Shown here: piece after piece, positions 15,663 to 25,019 of the stretch
Numbering within the stretch: position 1 is the stretch's first letter
Layout: every line of letters begins with the position of its first letter
Source: Leptonema illini DSM 21528
GTDB lineage: Bacteria > Spirochaetota > Leptospiria > Leptospirales > Leptonemataceae
Assembly: GCF_000243335.1 (NCBI RefSeq)
Contig: NZ_JH597773.1
Coordinates: 1,977,550-2,041,549, forward strand
DNA: 64,000 nt
Direction of reading: 5' to 3'
Made by a program: the position numbers and the translations under genes
The notes under the pieces: generated by a model
Told to the model about the DNA's origin: nothing
Databases searched by the model: none
The model's input: the letters and a program-made list of their open reading frames with translations, nothing else

Positions 15663-17324
15663 ATGCGTTCTGCATTCCCCAATCTCACCGGCCGACTTGC
15701 ACTGGCAGCGCTGCTGCTTCTGCTTCCGGCCACCATCCTTCCGGAGAAGAAGATGACCCCTACCTTTCAAACTCTGCTTGATCGATCCCGACGCTTCACG
15801 CTGCCCAACGGACTGCGCGTCGTCTTCTTGCAGAGAGGGGATGCTCCGGTGGCCGCTCTCTATCTGAAGATTCGCGCAGGCGGATCAGACGAATCGCCCG
15901 AAGATACGGGCATCGCCCACATGCTCGAACATATGCTTTTCAAGGGCACGAAGATCCAGGGCACGCTCGACTATGAGGCCGAGGCTCGATACCTTGAGAT
16001 CATCGATCGCTGGGCCATGAAGTACGATCGCAGCCGGCGCGAGCTTGAGGCGGCACAGGCAGACCGTGCGGCTCCTGAGAAGATCGAAGAGCTGACCCGA
16101 CGCGTCGAGAAATGGCGCAACCGCATGGATCTGATCCAGTCCGATGTGGCGAAGTTCCGCGTGCCCGACGAAGACTCCCTGCTCTATTCTCTGAACGGCG
16201 AGCGCGGGTATAACGCCTACACCAACCGCGATCTTACAAGTTATCTTGTCGAGCTGCCTTCGAATCGTATCGAGGTCTGGGCGCGCATCGAATCCGACCG
16301 CTTTAAGAATCCCGTTCTACGCGAGTTCTACACGGAGCGCGACGTCGTCTCTGAAGAGAGACGCATGCGCGTCGAAAACGTCGGATCTTCTCTTTTAATG
16401 GAGAAGTTTCTCGAAGAGGTCTACGGCGATCATCCGTATGGCCCGTCTCTCATCGGACCTATGGAGAAGATCCTTTATTTTAACCGTCCGCAGGCCGCAC
16501 GCTTCTATCAGGAGCATTACGGTCCGGATAACGCCGTCATCGCCGTCGTAGGCCGCTTCGACGAGGCGGAGGTTAAAGGCCTGATCGAGAAGTACTTCGG
16601 CGACTGGCAGCCGCGAAAAAAACACGGCTCAGAAAAACCCGGGAGCAAGCACGATACGATTCCCGAAGCAAAGCCGCAGCTGCGCAGGGTCGATGTCGAT
16701 GTGCGTCATCCCGGTTCGCCTGCGATGTTTATGGCGTGGTTCAAGCCGCCTTTTCCGCATACCGACGATTTGAAGCTCGAGGTGCTGGCCCGCATCCTCG
16801 CCGGCAGCGAAGAGACCCGTCTCTACCGACGCCTTGTTCTTAAAGATAAAATCGCCGCCGCCGTGAATATCTACTCTGGATTTCCGGGCGAGCGTTATAC
16901 AAACATGTTCTTTCTTTCGGCCGTTCCCGTTCTGCCTCCGCAGGCGATGAGCGATGAAGCGGCCGTCGCGCAGGGCTATGATCGCATCGAGATGGCCGTC
17001 TTCGAAGAGATCGAACGCATCGTCCGCGAAGGCGTCACCGACGAAGAGGTTTCGCGAGTTAAGAAAGGTATCGCTACCGAGCTTGTGCAGGGATTTCAAT
17101 CCAACGGAAATCTGGCCGATTCTCTCACTTACTACGAGACGATTACGGGCGATTACCGCGATACATTCCTGAATTACGATAAGCTGAACACGATTACAGC
17201 GGCTGACGTGAAGGCGGTCGCCGCGCAGTATCTGAAGCGCGACATCCGCATGATGGGTCGCCTGCTTCCGCCTCCTGCGCAAAACAATGAAGCGCCCGCC
17301 AACGGCGAGAAGGAGGCACGCTGA
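15663..17324 (+). CDS. M16-family zinc peptidase, catalytic subunit
   Basis: This exported peptidase of the insulinase/processing-peptidase family has 553 residues. A signal peptide (RLALAALLLLLPA) occupies the first 25 or so. The inverted zinc motif HxxEH is HMLEHMLFKG (His86, Glu89, His90), with the distal glutamate expected in the conserved stretch TERDVVSEERRMRVE. A charged helical insert of about 60 residues (around residues 100-165) separates the motif from GYNAYTNRDLTSY and is longer than in minimal members. It is followed, with a one-base stop/start overlap (TGATG), by a second M16 gene that lacks the motif. Such active/inactive pairs usually form heterodimers in the periplasm. Confidence 0.92.
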   Translation: MRSAFPNLTGRLALAALLLLLPATILPEKKMTPTFQTLLDRSRRFTLPNGLRVVFLQRGDAPVAALYLKIRAGGSDESPEDTGIAHMLEHMLFKGTKIQGTLDYEAEARYLEIIDRWAMKYDRSRRELEAAQADRAAPEKIEELTRRVEKWRNRMDLIQSDVAKFRVPDEDSLLYSLNGERGYNAYTNRDLTSYLVELPSNRIEVWARIESDRFKNPVLREFYTERDVVSEERRMRVENVGSSLLMEKFLEEVYGDHPYGPSLIGPMEKILYFNRPQAARFYQEHYGPDNAVIAVVGRFDEAEVKGLIEKYFGDWQPRKKHGSEKPGSKHDTIPEAKPQLRRVDVDVRHPGSPAMFMAWFKPPFPHTDDLKLEVLARILAGSEETRLYRRLVLKDKIAAAVNIYSGFPGERYTNMFFLSAVPVLPPQAMSDEAAVAQGYDRIEMAVFEEIERIVREGVTDEEVSRVKKGIATELVQGFQSNGNLADSLTYYETITGDYRDTFLNYDKLNTITAADVKAVAAQYLKRDIRMMGRLLPPPAQNNEAPANGEKEAR

Positions 17325-18814
17325 TGCGACGCCACTTCAAACAGAAGCTTCTCCCGAAATCCGCTCGCGGCTTCAGGCAGATGCTCTTACTATTCTTGAT
17401 TACCGGAGCTTTCATGACGAACAGTGCAGGAGCGCAGACGCTGGATCTGCTGCAAAGAGATGGAAACGTGCTTGAAGGCATGAAGATCAAGCCGCTATCG
17501 TATACGAATCCGGCCGTGAAAACGGTGCAGATCGACGCACAGGCACGGCTCTATATGCTTGCCGACGATACGCTGCCGCTGATCAATCTGCGGCTTGTGT
17601 TCGAAGGCGGCACGTCATCCGAAGAGAAGGCGTTCGGAGTCACCTCGGCCCTTGCCTCGTATATGAAGCTGGGCGGAGCCGGGGATCGCTCGGGCGAAGA
17701 GATAGCCGACGCCCTTGCCACGCTTGGCGCCTCGCTTGAGATCGGCGCCTCTGAAGATACCTTTATCGTGCAGTTAAGCGCCCTGAAAGGCGACTTCCCC
17801 GCGGCGATGCAGATTCTCGAAGACGTGCTGCTGCGTCCTCGCTTCGACGAGGCCATCCTTCCCGTTATTCAGAGCTCGATGCGCACGGCCATTCAGCGAC
17901 GCAACGACCGCCCCGAAACGATCGCCCAGCGCAAGCTGCGCGAGGTCTTTTTTCTTCCCGATCGTCGCGGTCATTCGCTTCAACTGGCCGACGTCGACGC
18001 CATCGACGTAGCGGCCGTTCGCCAGGCTCATGCTACGCTGTTCGCACGACGCAACCTGCATGTCGCTCTGAACGGGGATTATCCGGCAGAGATGGCCGAT
18101 GCGATCTCGAAGCTTGTAAAGGCGATGCCGGCCGTCACGAAGCCTTACGTCGTCTATGATCGCGAACCGGCGACAAAAGGAGTCGAGAAACTCCGTGGAA
18201 AGATCCTGCTTGTGAAGAAGGACGTCTCGCAGGCCGTCGTCACGATCGGAACCTTTATTCCCGCTCACAACGACGCCGATTTTTATTCTCTTCAGGCGGG
18301 TAACTATATCCTGGGCGGCGGTTCGTTCGTTTCGCGATTAATGCAGGAGGTGCGCGCCAAACGCGGACTTGCCTATTATTCGTATTCGCGAAACGACTTC
18401 GACGCCCGCTTCGGTCGCTTTGTCGCCGCAAGCGGAACGAGAGCCGACCGCACCGCCGAGACGCTATCGGTCATGCTTGAGGTGATCGGCGGAATGGACC
18501 GCGTTTCCAACGACGAATTGAAGCTTGCCACCGACTCCATCGTCAACTCTCTCGTTTTTGAATACGACAACCCGGGGCGCCTGCTTGCTCAGGAGATCCG
18601 CTTTCGCATGCATCGTCTTCCCGAGAACTATCTTGGTAAATTTCAGGATCATATGAATCGTGTGACCACCGCCGATGTGAAACGCGTCTTCGCAAAGCAT
18701 GTCGATCCGTCGCAGATGTGGATCGTCGTCGTCGGCCCCGAATCTCTCAAGGCCGATCTTGAGAAGATACGCCCCGTTGTCGTCATCGATCCCGAGGAAT
18801 CGCCCTTAAAGTAA
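17324..18814 (+). CDS. M16-family peptidase-like protein, non-catalytic partner
   Basis: This second M16 protein has 496 residues and an N-terminal signal-like hydrophobic segment (MLLLFLITGAFMT, then AGAQ). Where the zinc motif belongs it reads EKAFGVTSALASYMKLGG, with no HxxEH, so it cannot bind the zinc in the usual way. The later landmarks are intact: RRNLHVALNGDY, GNYILGGGSFVSRLMQEVRAKRGLAYYSYS, which is the substrate-binding strand and R/Y pair of the non-catalytic subunits, and a full C-terminal domain. It is translationally coupled to the catalytic partner. The likely role is substrate capture in a heterodimeric periplasmic protease. The substrate is not evident. Confidence 0.9.
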   Translation: MRRHFKQKLLPKSARGFRQMLLLFLITGAFMTNSAGAQTLDLLQRDGNVLEGMKIKPLSYTNPAVKTVQIDAQARLYMLADDTLPLINLRLVFEGGTSSEEKAFGVTSALASYMKLGGAGDRSGEEIADALATLGASLEIGASEDTFIVQLSALKGDFPAAMQILEDVLLRPRFDEAILPVIQSSMRTAIQRRNDRPETIAQRKLREVFFLPDRRGHSLQLADVDAIDVAAVRQAHATLFARRNLHVALNGDYPAEMADAISKLVKAMPAVTKPYVVYDREPATKGVEKLRGKILLVKKDVSQAVVTIGTFIPAHNDADFYSLQAGNYILGGGSFVSRLMQEVRAKRGLAYYSYSRNDFDARFGRFVAASGTRADRTAETLSVMLEVIGGMDRVSNDELKLATDSIVNSLVFEYDNPGRLLAQEIRFRMHRLPENYLGKFQDHMNRVTTADVKRVFAKHVDPSQMWIVVVGPESLKADLEKIRPVVVIDPEESPLK

Positions 18815-18826
18815 ACCGATAATCGA

Positions 18827-19678
18827 ATGAAGCTAAGCGAGTATTCTTACAAGAACTTTCAATTCCTCGGCAACTCAGAGGGCGGCACACATACGTGTAT
18901 CGCCCTTCCGCAGTATCGCCTGCTTTTCGATACCGGAGTCGGATCGGCCCGGTTAACGGAGTATCCGCTGATTCTTCTCAGCCACGGACATCTTGACCAT
19001 GCCTCGGGGCTGGCCTATCTGATTTCACAGCGCTCGCTGCGCAAGCTGGCCCCGCCTGAAATCTATGTACCGCCCGAGGTGTATGAGCCGCTGACGCAGA
19101 TCATGAAGCTCTGGGGCGATATTGAGGACTATCATTCGCAGTTTCATCTGCATGCCGTAGATTACGACCGTCATTATCCATTAAAGGGAAATCAGTTCTT
19201 TCGCGCGATTCGCAGCAGCCATCGCGTTCCCTCAAACGGATACTCCATCGTCGAGAAGGTGCTGAAGCTGAAGCCCGAGCATCTGAATCTGCCCGGTAAA
19301 GAGATCGCACGACGCAAGGCGACAGGCGAGAATCTCTTTAACGAGACCTACCAACCCATCATCACGTTTTCAGGGGATACGACGATCGAGTTCGTCACCG
19401 AGAACGAGATAGTACAGAAATCGCGCATCCTCTTTCTGGAGTGCACGTATATCTGCGAGAAGCGCCAGACGGCACGGGCCCGCGAATGGGGGCACATCCA
19501 CCTTGACGAGATCGTCGCCAACGCCGAGGCCTTTCGCGAAGTGGAGAAGCTCTTCCTGATTCATTTCTCGCCGCGCTACGGACGGCGTGAGGTCGAAGAG
19601 ACGCTGAAACGCAAGCTGCCCGACTGGTTATACGCACGCACAACTCCGTTTCTTACGCTTCGCGACGCCGAGGCCTGA
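18827..19678 (+). CDS. Metallo-beta-lactamase-fold hydrolase (RNase Z-like)
   Basis: This 283-residue protein has the metallo-beta-lactamase fold. The metal motif SHGHLDHASGLAYL gives HxHxDH at about residues 53-58, and later ligands are probably in SSHRVPSNGYS, TFSGDTTIEF and LIHFSPRYGRRE. The order, ending in HFSxRY, is that of the RNase Z/ElaC-like group, although the exosite arm of true RNase Z is not apparent, so I do not assign tRNA 3' processing with confidence. The start ATG at 18827 follows the M16 stop by 12 bases. It converges with hisA, with under 50 bases between. Confidence 0.85.
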   Translation: MKLSEYSYKNFQFLGNSEGGTHTCIALPQYRLLFDTGVGSARLTEYPLILLSHGHLDHASGLAYLISQRSLRKLAPPEIYVPPEVYEPLTQIMKLWGDIEDYHSQFHLHAVDYDRHYPLKGNQFFRAIRSSHRVPSNGYSIVEKVLKLKPEHLNLPGKEIARRKATGENLFNETYQPIITFSGDTTIEFVTENEIVQKSRILFLECTYICEKRQTARAREWGHIHLDEIVANAEAFREVEKLFLIHFSPRYGRREVEETLKRKLPDWLYARTTPFLTLRDAEA

Positions 19679-19727
19679 TGGCAATGAAAACGTGCCAGAA
19701 GGGCGGCAGGCAGGTGAAGAAAACCGA

Positions 19728-20492
19728 TCAGGCCTCTGTCGCCGCGATGGCCTCGCGAAGATCAAGACGATTCTCGTAGATCGCCTTACCGGTGATGATG
19801 CCGACAAGGCGGCCCGATGTATTGATATCGAGCAGCGCCCGAATATCGTCGATCGACGAAACTCCGCCCGAGGCCACAAGCCGGAACGGATAACGCTCCA
19901 GTATGTCGCGCATCGTCGCTACCGGAGGCCCGGCGAGCGTGCCGTCAGTCGAGATGTCGGTGAAGATGATCTCCTGCACATGATGGTCGATGAGACGTTT
20001 CAGATAATCGTCGAGCTTCAGTCCGGAATCCTCCTCCCATCCGCTTACGCGAACGATGCCCGATTCGGCATCGACGCCGACAAGGATGCGCGAGGGCCCA
20101 TACGTATCGATCATCTCTCGCAAGAAGACCGGATTCTTCACGGCTGCCGTGCCTATAATAACGTAGCGGAATCCGCTTAACAGATACTCGCCCGCGGTCT
20201 GTGCGTCGCGAATACCGCCGCCAATCTCAAGATCGGCCTTGCCCTCGGCGGCAAGAAGGATCTCGTTGCGAGCATCTCGATTCACGGCAATATCGCCGCT
20301 GCGGGCTGCGTTCAGATCGACGACATGGATGCGGCGGGCCCCCTCTTCGATAAATCGTCGCACCATATCGCCGGGCGTCGTTTTATACACCGTCGATTCA
20401 TCATATCGTCCTTTATAGAGACGGACAACGTTGCCATCGAGCAGGTCGATGGCAGGCATGATTTCAGTTTTCTTTTGCGAGGGAAGAGACAT
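19728..20492 (-). CDS. hisA: HisA, phosphoribosylformimino-5-aminoimidazole carboxamide ribotide isomerase
   Basis: HisA catalyses the ProFAR to PRFAR isomerisation, the fourth step of histidine synthesis, in the cytoplasm. The (beta/alpha)8 barrel is complete at 254 residues. The N-terminal MPAIDLLDGNVVRLYKG contains the catalytic aspartate. Two phosphate-binding halves are visible: LEIGGGIRDAQTA with FRYVIIGTAAVKNP, and IFTDISTDGTLAGP with LVASGGVSSIDDI. The start at 20492 gives a short extension (MSLPSQKKTEI) before the usual start region, and an ATG at codon 12 is an alternative. It is the last gene of hisB-hisH-hisA, 83 bases after hisH. hisF is not in the window. Confidence 0.95.
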   Translation of the reverse strand: MSLPSQKKTEIMPAIDLLDGNVVRLYKGRYDESTVYKTTPGDMVRRFIEEGARRIHVVDLNAARSGDIAVNRDARNEILLAAEGKADLEIGGGIRDAQTAGEYLLSGFRYVIIGTAAVKNPVFLREMIDTYGPSRILVGVDAESGIVRVSGWEEDSGLKLDDYLKRLIDHHVQEIIFTDISTDGTLAGPPVATMRDILERYPFRLVASGGVSSIDDIRALLDINTSGRLVGIITGKAIYENRLDLREAIAATEA

Positions 20493-20575
20493 GGATATTA
20501 CCTGTTTTTGACAGAGCTTCGAGTGGTCGGCCCAGAAGAAAAGCAGCTTTTTCTATCGAACACAGAGCTGTTCGA

Positions 20576-21187
20576 TCAGATCGTCGTAACCCAGTCTTTT
20601 AGAAGGCGCAATCCCGCCGCGTCGGATTTCTCGGGATGATACTGCGTGGCGAGAATCGAGCCCTTGCGCACCGTTGACGCAAAGCGATCGGAGCCGTACT
20701 GCGTCGTCGTCACCGTATCGGCCGGGTCGGTATTCTGCGGCCTGTACGAATGTATAAAGTACATCGAATGGTTCAGATAATCGGGCCCTCCGCCAACGGA
20801 CGTCAGCGTATTCCATCCCATATGCGGCACGCGAAGCGCCGGGTCATCAAAGCGAAAGCGACGCACCTCGCCTTTCACAAGACCGAGGCCGGGTACAAGG
20901 CCGGGAGCGCCATCGGTCTCATCGGAGTTATCAAAGAGCACCTGAAAGCCGATGCAGATACCGAGCAGAGGCTTATTCTGAGCGACGTGCTCTCGTAAGA
21001 TCTCCTCGCGGTATCCGCGCAGATGATTCATCGCCGCCGTAAAATGTCCGTCGCCGGGCAGCACAAGGGCACGGCAGGATTTCAGCGCATTCGCATCGGC
21101 CGTAAACTGCACATCGTCGTGAAACAGGCGCAGCGCCTTCACGATGGAGTGGATGTTCCCCATCCCGTAATCAAGAACGGCGATCAT
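20576..21187 (-). CDS. hisH: HisH, glutamine amidotransferase subunit of IGP synthase
   Basis: HisH hydrolyses glutamine and passes ammonia to HisF, which makes imidazole glycerol phosphate and AICAR. It is a class-I amidotransferase of 203 residues. The nucleophile is in [12 protein letters not shown] (Cys in GICIG), the preceding oxyanion strand is LVLPGDGHF, and the histidine-glutamate pair is TQYHPEKSD near the C-terminus. The N-terminus [19 protein letters not shown] is typical. The ATG overlaps the hisB stop by four bases (ATGA), indicating translational coupling. Its partner hisF must be elsewhere in the genome. Confidence 0.95.
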   Translation of the reverse strand: MIAVLDYGMGNIHSIVKALRLFHDDVQFTADANALKSCRALVLPGDGHFTAAMNHLRGYREEILREHVAQNKPLLGICIGFQVLFDNSDETDGAPGLVPGLGLVKGEVRRFRFDDPALRVPHMGWNTLTSVGGGPDYLNHSMYFIHSYRPQNTDPADTVTTTQYGSDRFASTVRKGSILATQYHPEKSDAAGLRLLKDWVTTI

Positions 21188-21786
21188 TCAAGCATACCCT
21201 TTGTAGAGGGCACGGCATCGCCTGCTCTCGGATCGACCTCGACGGCCATCCGCAGCGCACGTCCGAGCGCCTTGAAGACCGACTCATGCAGGTGATGGCG
21301 GTTCTCTCCGTAATGGATCAGGACGTGCAGATTCATCTTCGCGTTCATGGCGAACTTCTGCAAGAACTCAAGGCTGAGCTCCGCATCATAGACTCCGAAC
21401 TTGCCGACGTTAATCGCGTCCGGACCTTTATAGGTGAAGTTGAAGCGTCCGCCCAGATCGACGGCGACGGTCGTCAGCGTCTCGTCCATCGTCAGCGTAA
21501 AATGTCCGTAACGTCGGATGCCCTTTTTATCGCCCAGCGAGTCGTGCAGAAGCTTGCCGAAAAGGATGGCCGTATCTTCGACGGAATGGTGGCCGTCGAT
21601 CTCCAGATCGCCGCGCAGATGCAGATCGATATCGATGAGGCCGTGCTTCGCAATATGCGAGAGCATATGCTCGAAGAACGGAATCTCGGTATCAAAGTTC
21701 GTCTTTCCGTTACCGTCCAGCCCGATCGCCAGGCGGATGTCGGTCTCAGAGGTCTTGCGTGCGCCCTCGGCGCGTCGATCTGCCAT
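21184..21786 (-). CDS. hisB: HisB, imidazoleglycerol-phosphate dehydratase
   Basis: This enzyme dehydrates imidazole glycerol phosphate to imidazole acetol phosphate. It is the monofunctional form (200 residues) without the N-terminal phosphatase domain of enterobacterial HisB. Manganese-binding motifs are present: [31 protein letters not shown] and the second-repeat counterpart [15 protein letters not shown] near the end. The ATG at 21786 begins [17 protein letters not shown]. As first gene of the hisBHA cluster it should have its promoter in the 126 bases between 21787 and the tRNA-Leu gene, which is on the opposite strand. Confidence 0.95.
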   Translation of the reverse strand: MADRRAEGARKTSETDIRLAIGLDGNGKTNFDTEIPFFEHMLSHIAKHGLIDIDLHLRGDLEIDGHHSVEDTAILFGKLLHDSLGDKKGIRRYGHFTLTMDETLTTVAVDLGGRFNFTYKGPDAINVGKFGVYDAELSLEFLQKFAMNAKMNLHVLIHYGENRHHLHESVFKALGRALRMAVEVDPRAGDAVPSTKGMLE

Positions 21787-21912
21787 ACGTCCAGATCATC
21801 GGTTTCGAGCAGGCGATCAATGATAATCGCAGAAAGGAAAAAATCCCCCGCCTGGCAGCACCGGGTTGATTTTCGCTTGCCCGCCTGCTCGCCGCCGCTT
21901 CTCTGGTCTCAG

Positions 21913-21996
21913 GCCCAGGTGGCGGAATTGGTATACGCGCTAGTTTCAGGTACTAGTGGGAGCAATCTCGTGGAGGTTCAAGTCCTCTCCTGGGCA
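21913..21996 (+). tRNA. tRNA-Leu (CAG anticodon)
   Basis: This is a class II tRNA of 84 bases without encoded CCA. The acceptor stem GCCCAGG pairs with CCTGGGC, and the discriminator is A. The anticodon arm is CTAGT-TTCAGGT-ACTAG, giving anticodon CAG. A long variable arm (GGGAGCAATCTCGTG region) is typical of leucine tRNA, and the T arm contains GTTCAAGTC. It reads CUG codons. Its tail and downstream terminator are partly repeated at 34.1-34.2 kb, which makes it a likely integration landmark. Confidence 0.93.
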
Positions 21997-22006
21997 CATC
22001 GCCATC
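21992..22006. repeat. Left copy of island-flanking direct repeat
   Basis: GGGCACATCGCCATC, spanning the last bases of tRNA-Leu and the first bases after it, recurs exactly at 34135-34149. In both places it is followed within about 20-25 bases by an almost identical terminator and the same CGTTTGGGGGGG tail. The 12-kb defence island lies between, so this is the candidate left attachment site. No integrase gene is present. Confidence 0.6.
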
Positions 22007-22026
22007 ATAAACTCAGTCAACCAAAA

Positions 22027-22046
22027 GCCCCGGAAGGGGCTTTTTT
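22027..22046 (+). terminator. Intrinsic terminator after tRNA-Leu
   Basis: GCCCC (22027-22031), loop GGAA, GGGGC (22036-22040), then six T residues. On the opposite strand the same stem is followed by TTTTGG, so it may also stop readthrough from hsdR. The sequence AGCCCCGNAAGGGGCTTTTTT with the CGTTTGGGGGGG tail recurs at 34170. Confidence 0.9.
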
Positions 22047-22121
22047 CGTTTGGGGGGGATGGGTGGGGCGCGGGAGGAGGCCTGGAGTATTAAGCGATTG
22101 CTGGATGGCGGCCGCAATAAT

Positions 22122-25019
22122 TCACCCGACCATCCCATTCATGAATACGTCGACATACTTCTTCATCTTTTCGATGATTCGATTACCGATGCTTCTGGCC
22201 TCGAGAACACTGGGACGGTTTTCCAGACAGTTCAGAACATCCTCCCGGATGGGTTCCTGTTCTGTGAATATGTAGGCATCGAGCAAGGCAGAGAATTGCT
22301 TACGATCCAGATTTTCTTCTTCGCAAATTTGGTTCAATGCGAGGATTTTCTGATCGTGCCAGTATTTCTCGAATTCGTCGGGGATGTTATCAGTTTCGCT
22401 GATAACGGGAAGGTTGGCTTCAATGAACTTCTGTATAAGTTCTCGCTTGCTTCGCATTACCGGATCGTTTCCCATCTGCTCCAGTAATCTCTTCTTCTCT
22501 TTATTCGACTCTCCCTCTTCAGCTTCCTTGATCTTCGCCAGAAGCTTGAGAATATAAGCCACATTGACATCATCTCTGTGAATCAGCTCGAGTTCAAAAT
22601 CCACATCTGCAAGAATCGACACCTTCTCTTTCTCACGGTCGCTCTTTACATGTTCACGTAAGTCCTGATATTTGCTCGCATAGTTGTTGAATGATTGCTC
22701 CGTCATGGGAAGGTCATCCCATGTAAACTCTGTAAAAGACCTGAGAGTATTTCGAATCCGCATCAATTCTCGAAACGCTTTTACAAACGCAAACATGGCC
22801 TCTTCATCGGGCAGATCATTCACACTGTTCGGAGTGGGCACTATTTGAAGCAACGCAGCGAAGGCAGCACTGAAGGCGCGAACGATCTCTTCGTAGGGGG
22901 GAAGAATAATCGTCTCTCTGGCCTCTTTATTCGAAAAAAGGGCGATCGCATCGTCTGTTGCGGCCTTGAGGTTTCGAAAGCAGAGGATGTTTCCGTGGGA
23001 TTTCTTTTCGCCGATCACTCGATTAGTGCGGGAGAAGGCCTGAATGAGGCCATGGTGTTTCAGATTCCTATCGACATATAACGTATTGATCTTTTTTGCA
23101 TCAAAACCCGTAAGATACATGCTCACAACAAGAAGGATATCCAGCCGGTCTTTATCTAAAAAACCTTCCTTCTCTCGATCCTTTAATCGTTTGCTTATAT
23201 TTTTCGTGTAAGCGTCAAACTGCTGGTTGTCTTTTATCGAAAAACTTGTTCCGTAGAGTTGATTGTAGTCAGATACAAATTCTTCCAGTTTATCGCGGGT
23301 ATGCGGTGTATTGTAGGAAAATCCGGCCTCGCTGACCTCCCATGTTTCATCCGGAATCAGCCCGTTTGCATCCTGATCTTCCTCGTTCGCCGAAAATGTA
23401 AAAACGGTAGCAATGCGCAAATCGGTTGCTCCTGCTTTGATCTTCTTTTTGAAGATTTCGTAATACTTGATCAGAACATCGATGCTGGTAATCGCGAATA
23501 TCGCCGAAAACTCTTTGTTGTGTGTTTTTCTGTCATGATTCCGAATGATATAATCAACGATCTTTTCCAGCCGTACCGGCGATTCCAGAACCTCTCTTTT
23601 GTCGATGTCTTCCACCTCAATGTCGATAAAGGTTCGATTGGCCTGTTTATAACGTCCCAGGTACTCGATCTGAAATGGCAGAACATTTCGGTCTCGAATC
23701 GCATCGGTGATCACATATTTATGCAGACATTCGCCGAAGAGATCCTTCGTCGTTCGCATTCCAAATTCATTCTTCTGGAGGTTTTCTGCAAAAATCGGAG
23801 TTCCGGTAAAACCGAATAGTCGGCTCTCATGAAAGAAATCGGTTATATTCTTATGGGTTTGCCCGAACTGGCTACGATGGCATTCGTCGAAGATAAAAAT
23901 AATTCTCTTATCCTGAAGACCTGACATGTCCGTTTTATACCGATCCACAGTGATCGCCCGGTGTAATTTCTGAACCGTCGTTATGATCAGTTTCGGATCT
24001 TTGATTTCGCCCTTCCCGTGCTTGAATCTGCCAAGGAACTGGTCCACAAGCATCTTCGTATTGGCCGAAGCGTCGACGCTTCCTTCGTGAAACCGGTTAA
24101 ACTCCTCCTGCGTCTGATAATCGAGATCCTTACGATCCACGACAAAAACTACTTTGTAGACTTCGGGCAAATCCATAATGATCTGGCTTGTCTTGAATGA
24201 AGTAAGCGTCTTTCCCGATCCCGTCGTATGCCAGATGTAACCGTTCTCACCGCTGCTTTGAACGTGCTTGATGACAGCTTCCGTTGCATGGTATTGGTAC
24301 GGACGAAGGATCATCAATACCTTGAAGGTTTCATTGATAACAATGTAATGAGCGATCATCTTTCCGAGATGATCGGGGCTCAGGAATGCGTCGGCAAAAC
24401 CATGCAGCTCGGTGATGTGACGATTCTGAAAATCGGTCCAGAAGTAGGTCTGCCGTGCATCCTGTTTTCTATTATTCGCAAAGTACTTTGTATTCGCGCC
24501 GTTGCTGATCACGAAGATCTGCACATACTGGAAAAGGCCGTAGCTCGACCAGAAGGAGTGCCTTTGATACCGGTTGACCTGATGAAAGGCTTCTTTCAGT
24601 TCCAGCCCGCGTCGTTTCAGTTCGATCTGCACAAGAGGAAGGCCATTTACGAGAAGCGTCACATCATAGCGATTTTTGTAGCTCCCCTCCATGGAAATCT
24701 GATGCGCCACCTGAAATCGGTTATCCGTCCAGTTTTTCGAATCGAAAAAGCGCAGATAGATGCTTTCGCCGCTCTCGCGGGTTAACTGGAAACGGTCTCG
24801 AAGCGTTTTTGCCTTCTCGAAGACATTGCCCTTTGCGAGATGGCTCAGGACCGCTGCAAACTCTTTCTCAGACAGGGAAACCTGATTGAAGAGTTCAAGC
24901 TGTGTTTTCAGGTTTGCAAGCAGGCTTTCCTCGTTATGGACCTTTGCTTCTTCGTAGCCCAGAGAGCAGAGCTGTTCGATCAGTTTTGTCTCTAATTGTG
25001 CCTCGGACTGCGAACTCAT
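22122..25019 (-). CDS. hsdR: Type I restriction endonuclease, motor/nuclease subunit HsdR
   Basis: HsdR is the ATP-dependent translocase and nuclease of a type I restriction-modification complex, acting with HsdM and HsdS on unmodified foreign DNA. The length, 965 residues, is within the usual range. The N-terminal PD-(D/E)xK nuclease domain shows YDVTLLVNGLPLVQIELKRRG (Asp119, Glu133, Lys135). The helicase core follows: HTTGSGKT (Walker A, 264-271), FIFDECHRSQFG (DECH, 378-381), FGFTGTPIF, and later YLTGFDAKKINTLYVDRNL and LIQAFSRTNR. A helical C-terminal region probably docks on HsdM. The ATG overlaps the rhuM stop by four bases. It is the last gene of the seven-gene minus-strand run that begins with hsdM. 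Confidence 0.95.
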   Translation of the reverse strand: MSSQSEAQLETKLIEQLCSLGYEEAKVHNEESLLANLKTQLELFNQVSLSEKEFAAVLSHLAKGNVFEKAKTLRDRFQLTRESGESIYLRFFDSKNWTDNRFQVAHQISMEGSYKNRYDVTLLVNGLPLVQIELKRRGLELKEAFHQVNRYQRHSFWSSYGLFQYVQIFVISNGANTKYFANNRKQDARQTYFWTDFQNRHITELHGFADAFLSPDHLGKMIAHYIVINETFKVLMILRPYQYHATEAVIKHVQSSGENGYIWHTTGSGKTLTSFKTSQIIMDLPEVYKVVFVVDRKDLDYQTQEEFNRFHEGSVDASANTKMLVDQFLGRFKHGKGEIKDPKLIITTVQKLHRAITVDRYKTDMSGLQDKRIIFIFDECHRSQFGQTHKNITDFFHESRLFGFTGTPIFAENLQKNEFGMRTTKDLFGECLHKYVITDAIRDRNVLPFQIEYLGRYKQANRTFIDIEVEDIDKREVLESPVRLEKIVDYIIRNHDRKTHNKEFSAIFAITSIDVLIKYYEIFKKKIKAGATDLRIATVFTFSANEEDQDANGLIPDETWEVSEAGFSYNTPHTRDKLEEFVSDYNQLYGTSFSIKDNQQFDAYTKNISKRLKDREKEGFLDKDRLDILLVVSMYLTGFDAKKINTLYVDRNLKHHGLIQAFSRTNRVIGEKKSHGNILCFRNLKAATDDAIALFSNKEARETIILPPYEEIVRAFSAAFAALLQIVPTPNSVNDLPDEEAMFAFVKAFRELMRIRNTLRSFTEFTWDDLPMTEQSFNNYASKYQDLREHVKSDREKEKVSILADVDFELELIHRDDVNVAYILKLLAKIKEAEEGESNKEKKRLLEQMGNDPVMRSKRELIQKFIEANLPVISETDNIPDEFEKYWHDQKILALNQICEEENLDRKQFSALLDAYIFTEQEPIREDVLNCLENRPSVLEARSIGNRIIEKMKKYVDVFMNGMVG

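Noticed and set aside
18827-19678. Firm call as RNase Z (rnz)
   Set aside because: The metal site fits but the flexible exosite arm of RNase Z is not apparent, so only a fold-level name is given.
21286-22275. Plus-strand 329-codon frame over hisB and the tRNA
   Set aside because: It runs antisense through hisB and hisH ends and straight through tRNA-Leu and its terminator.
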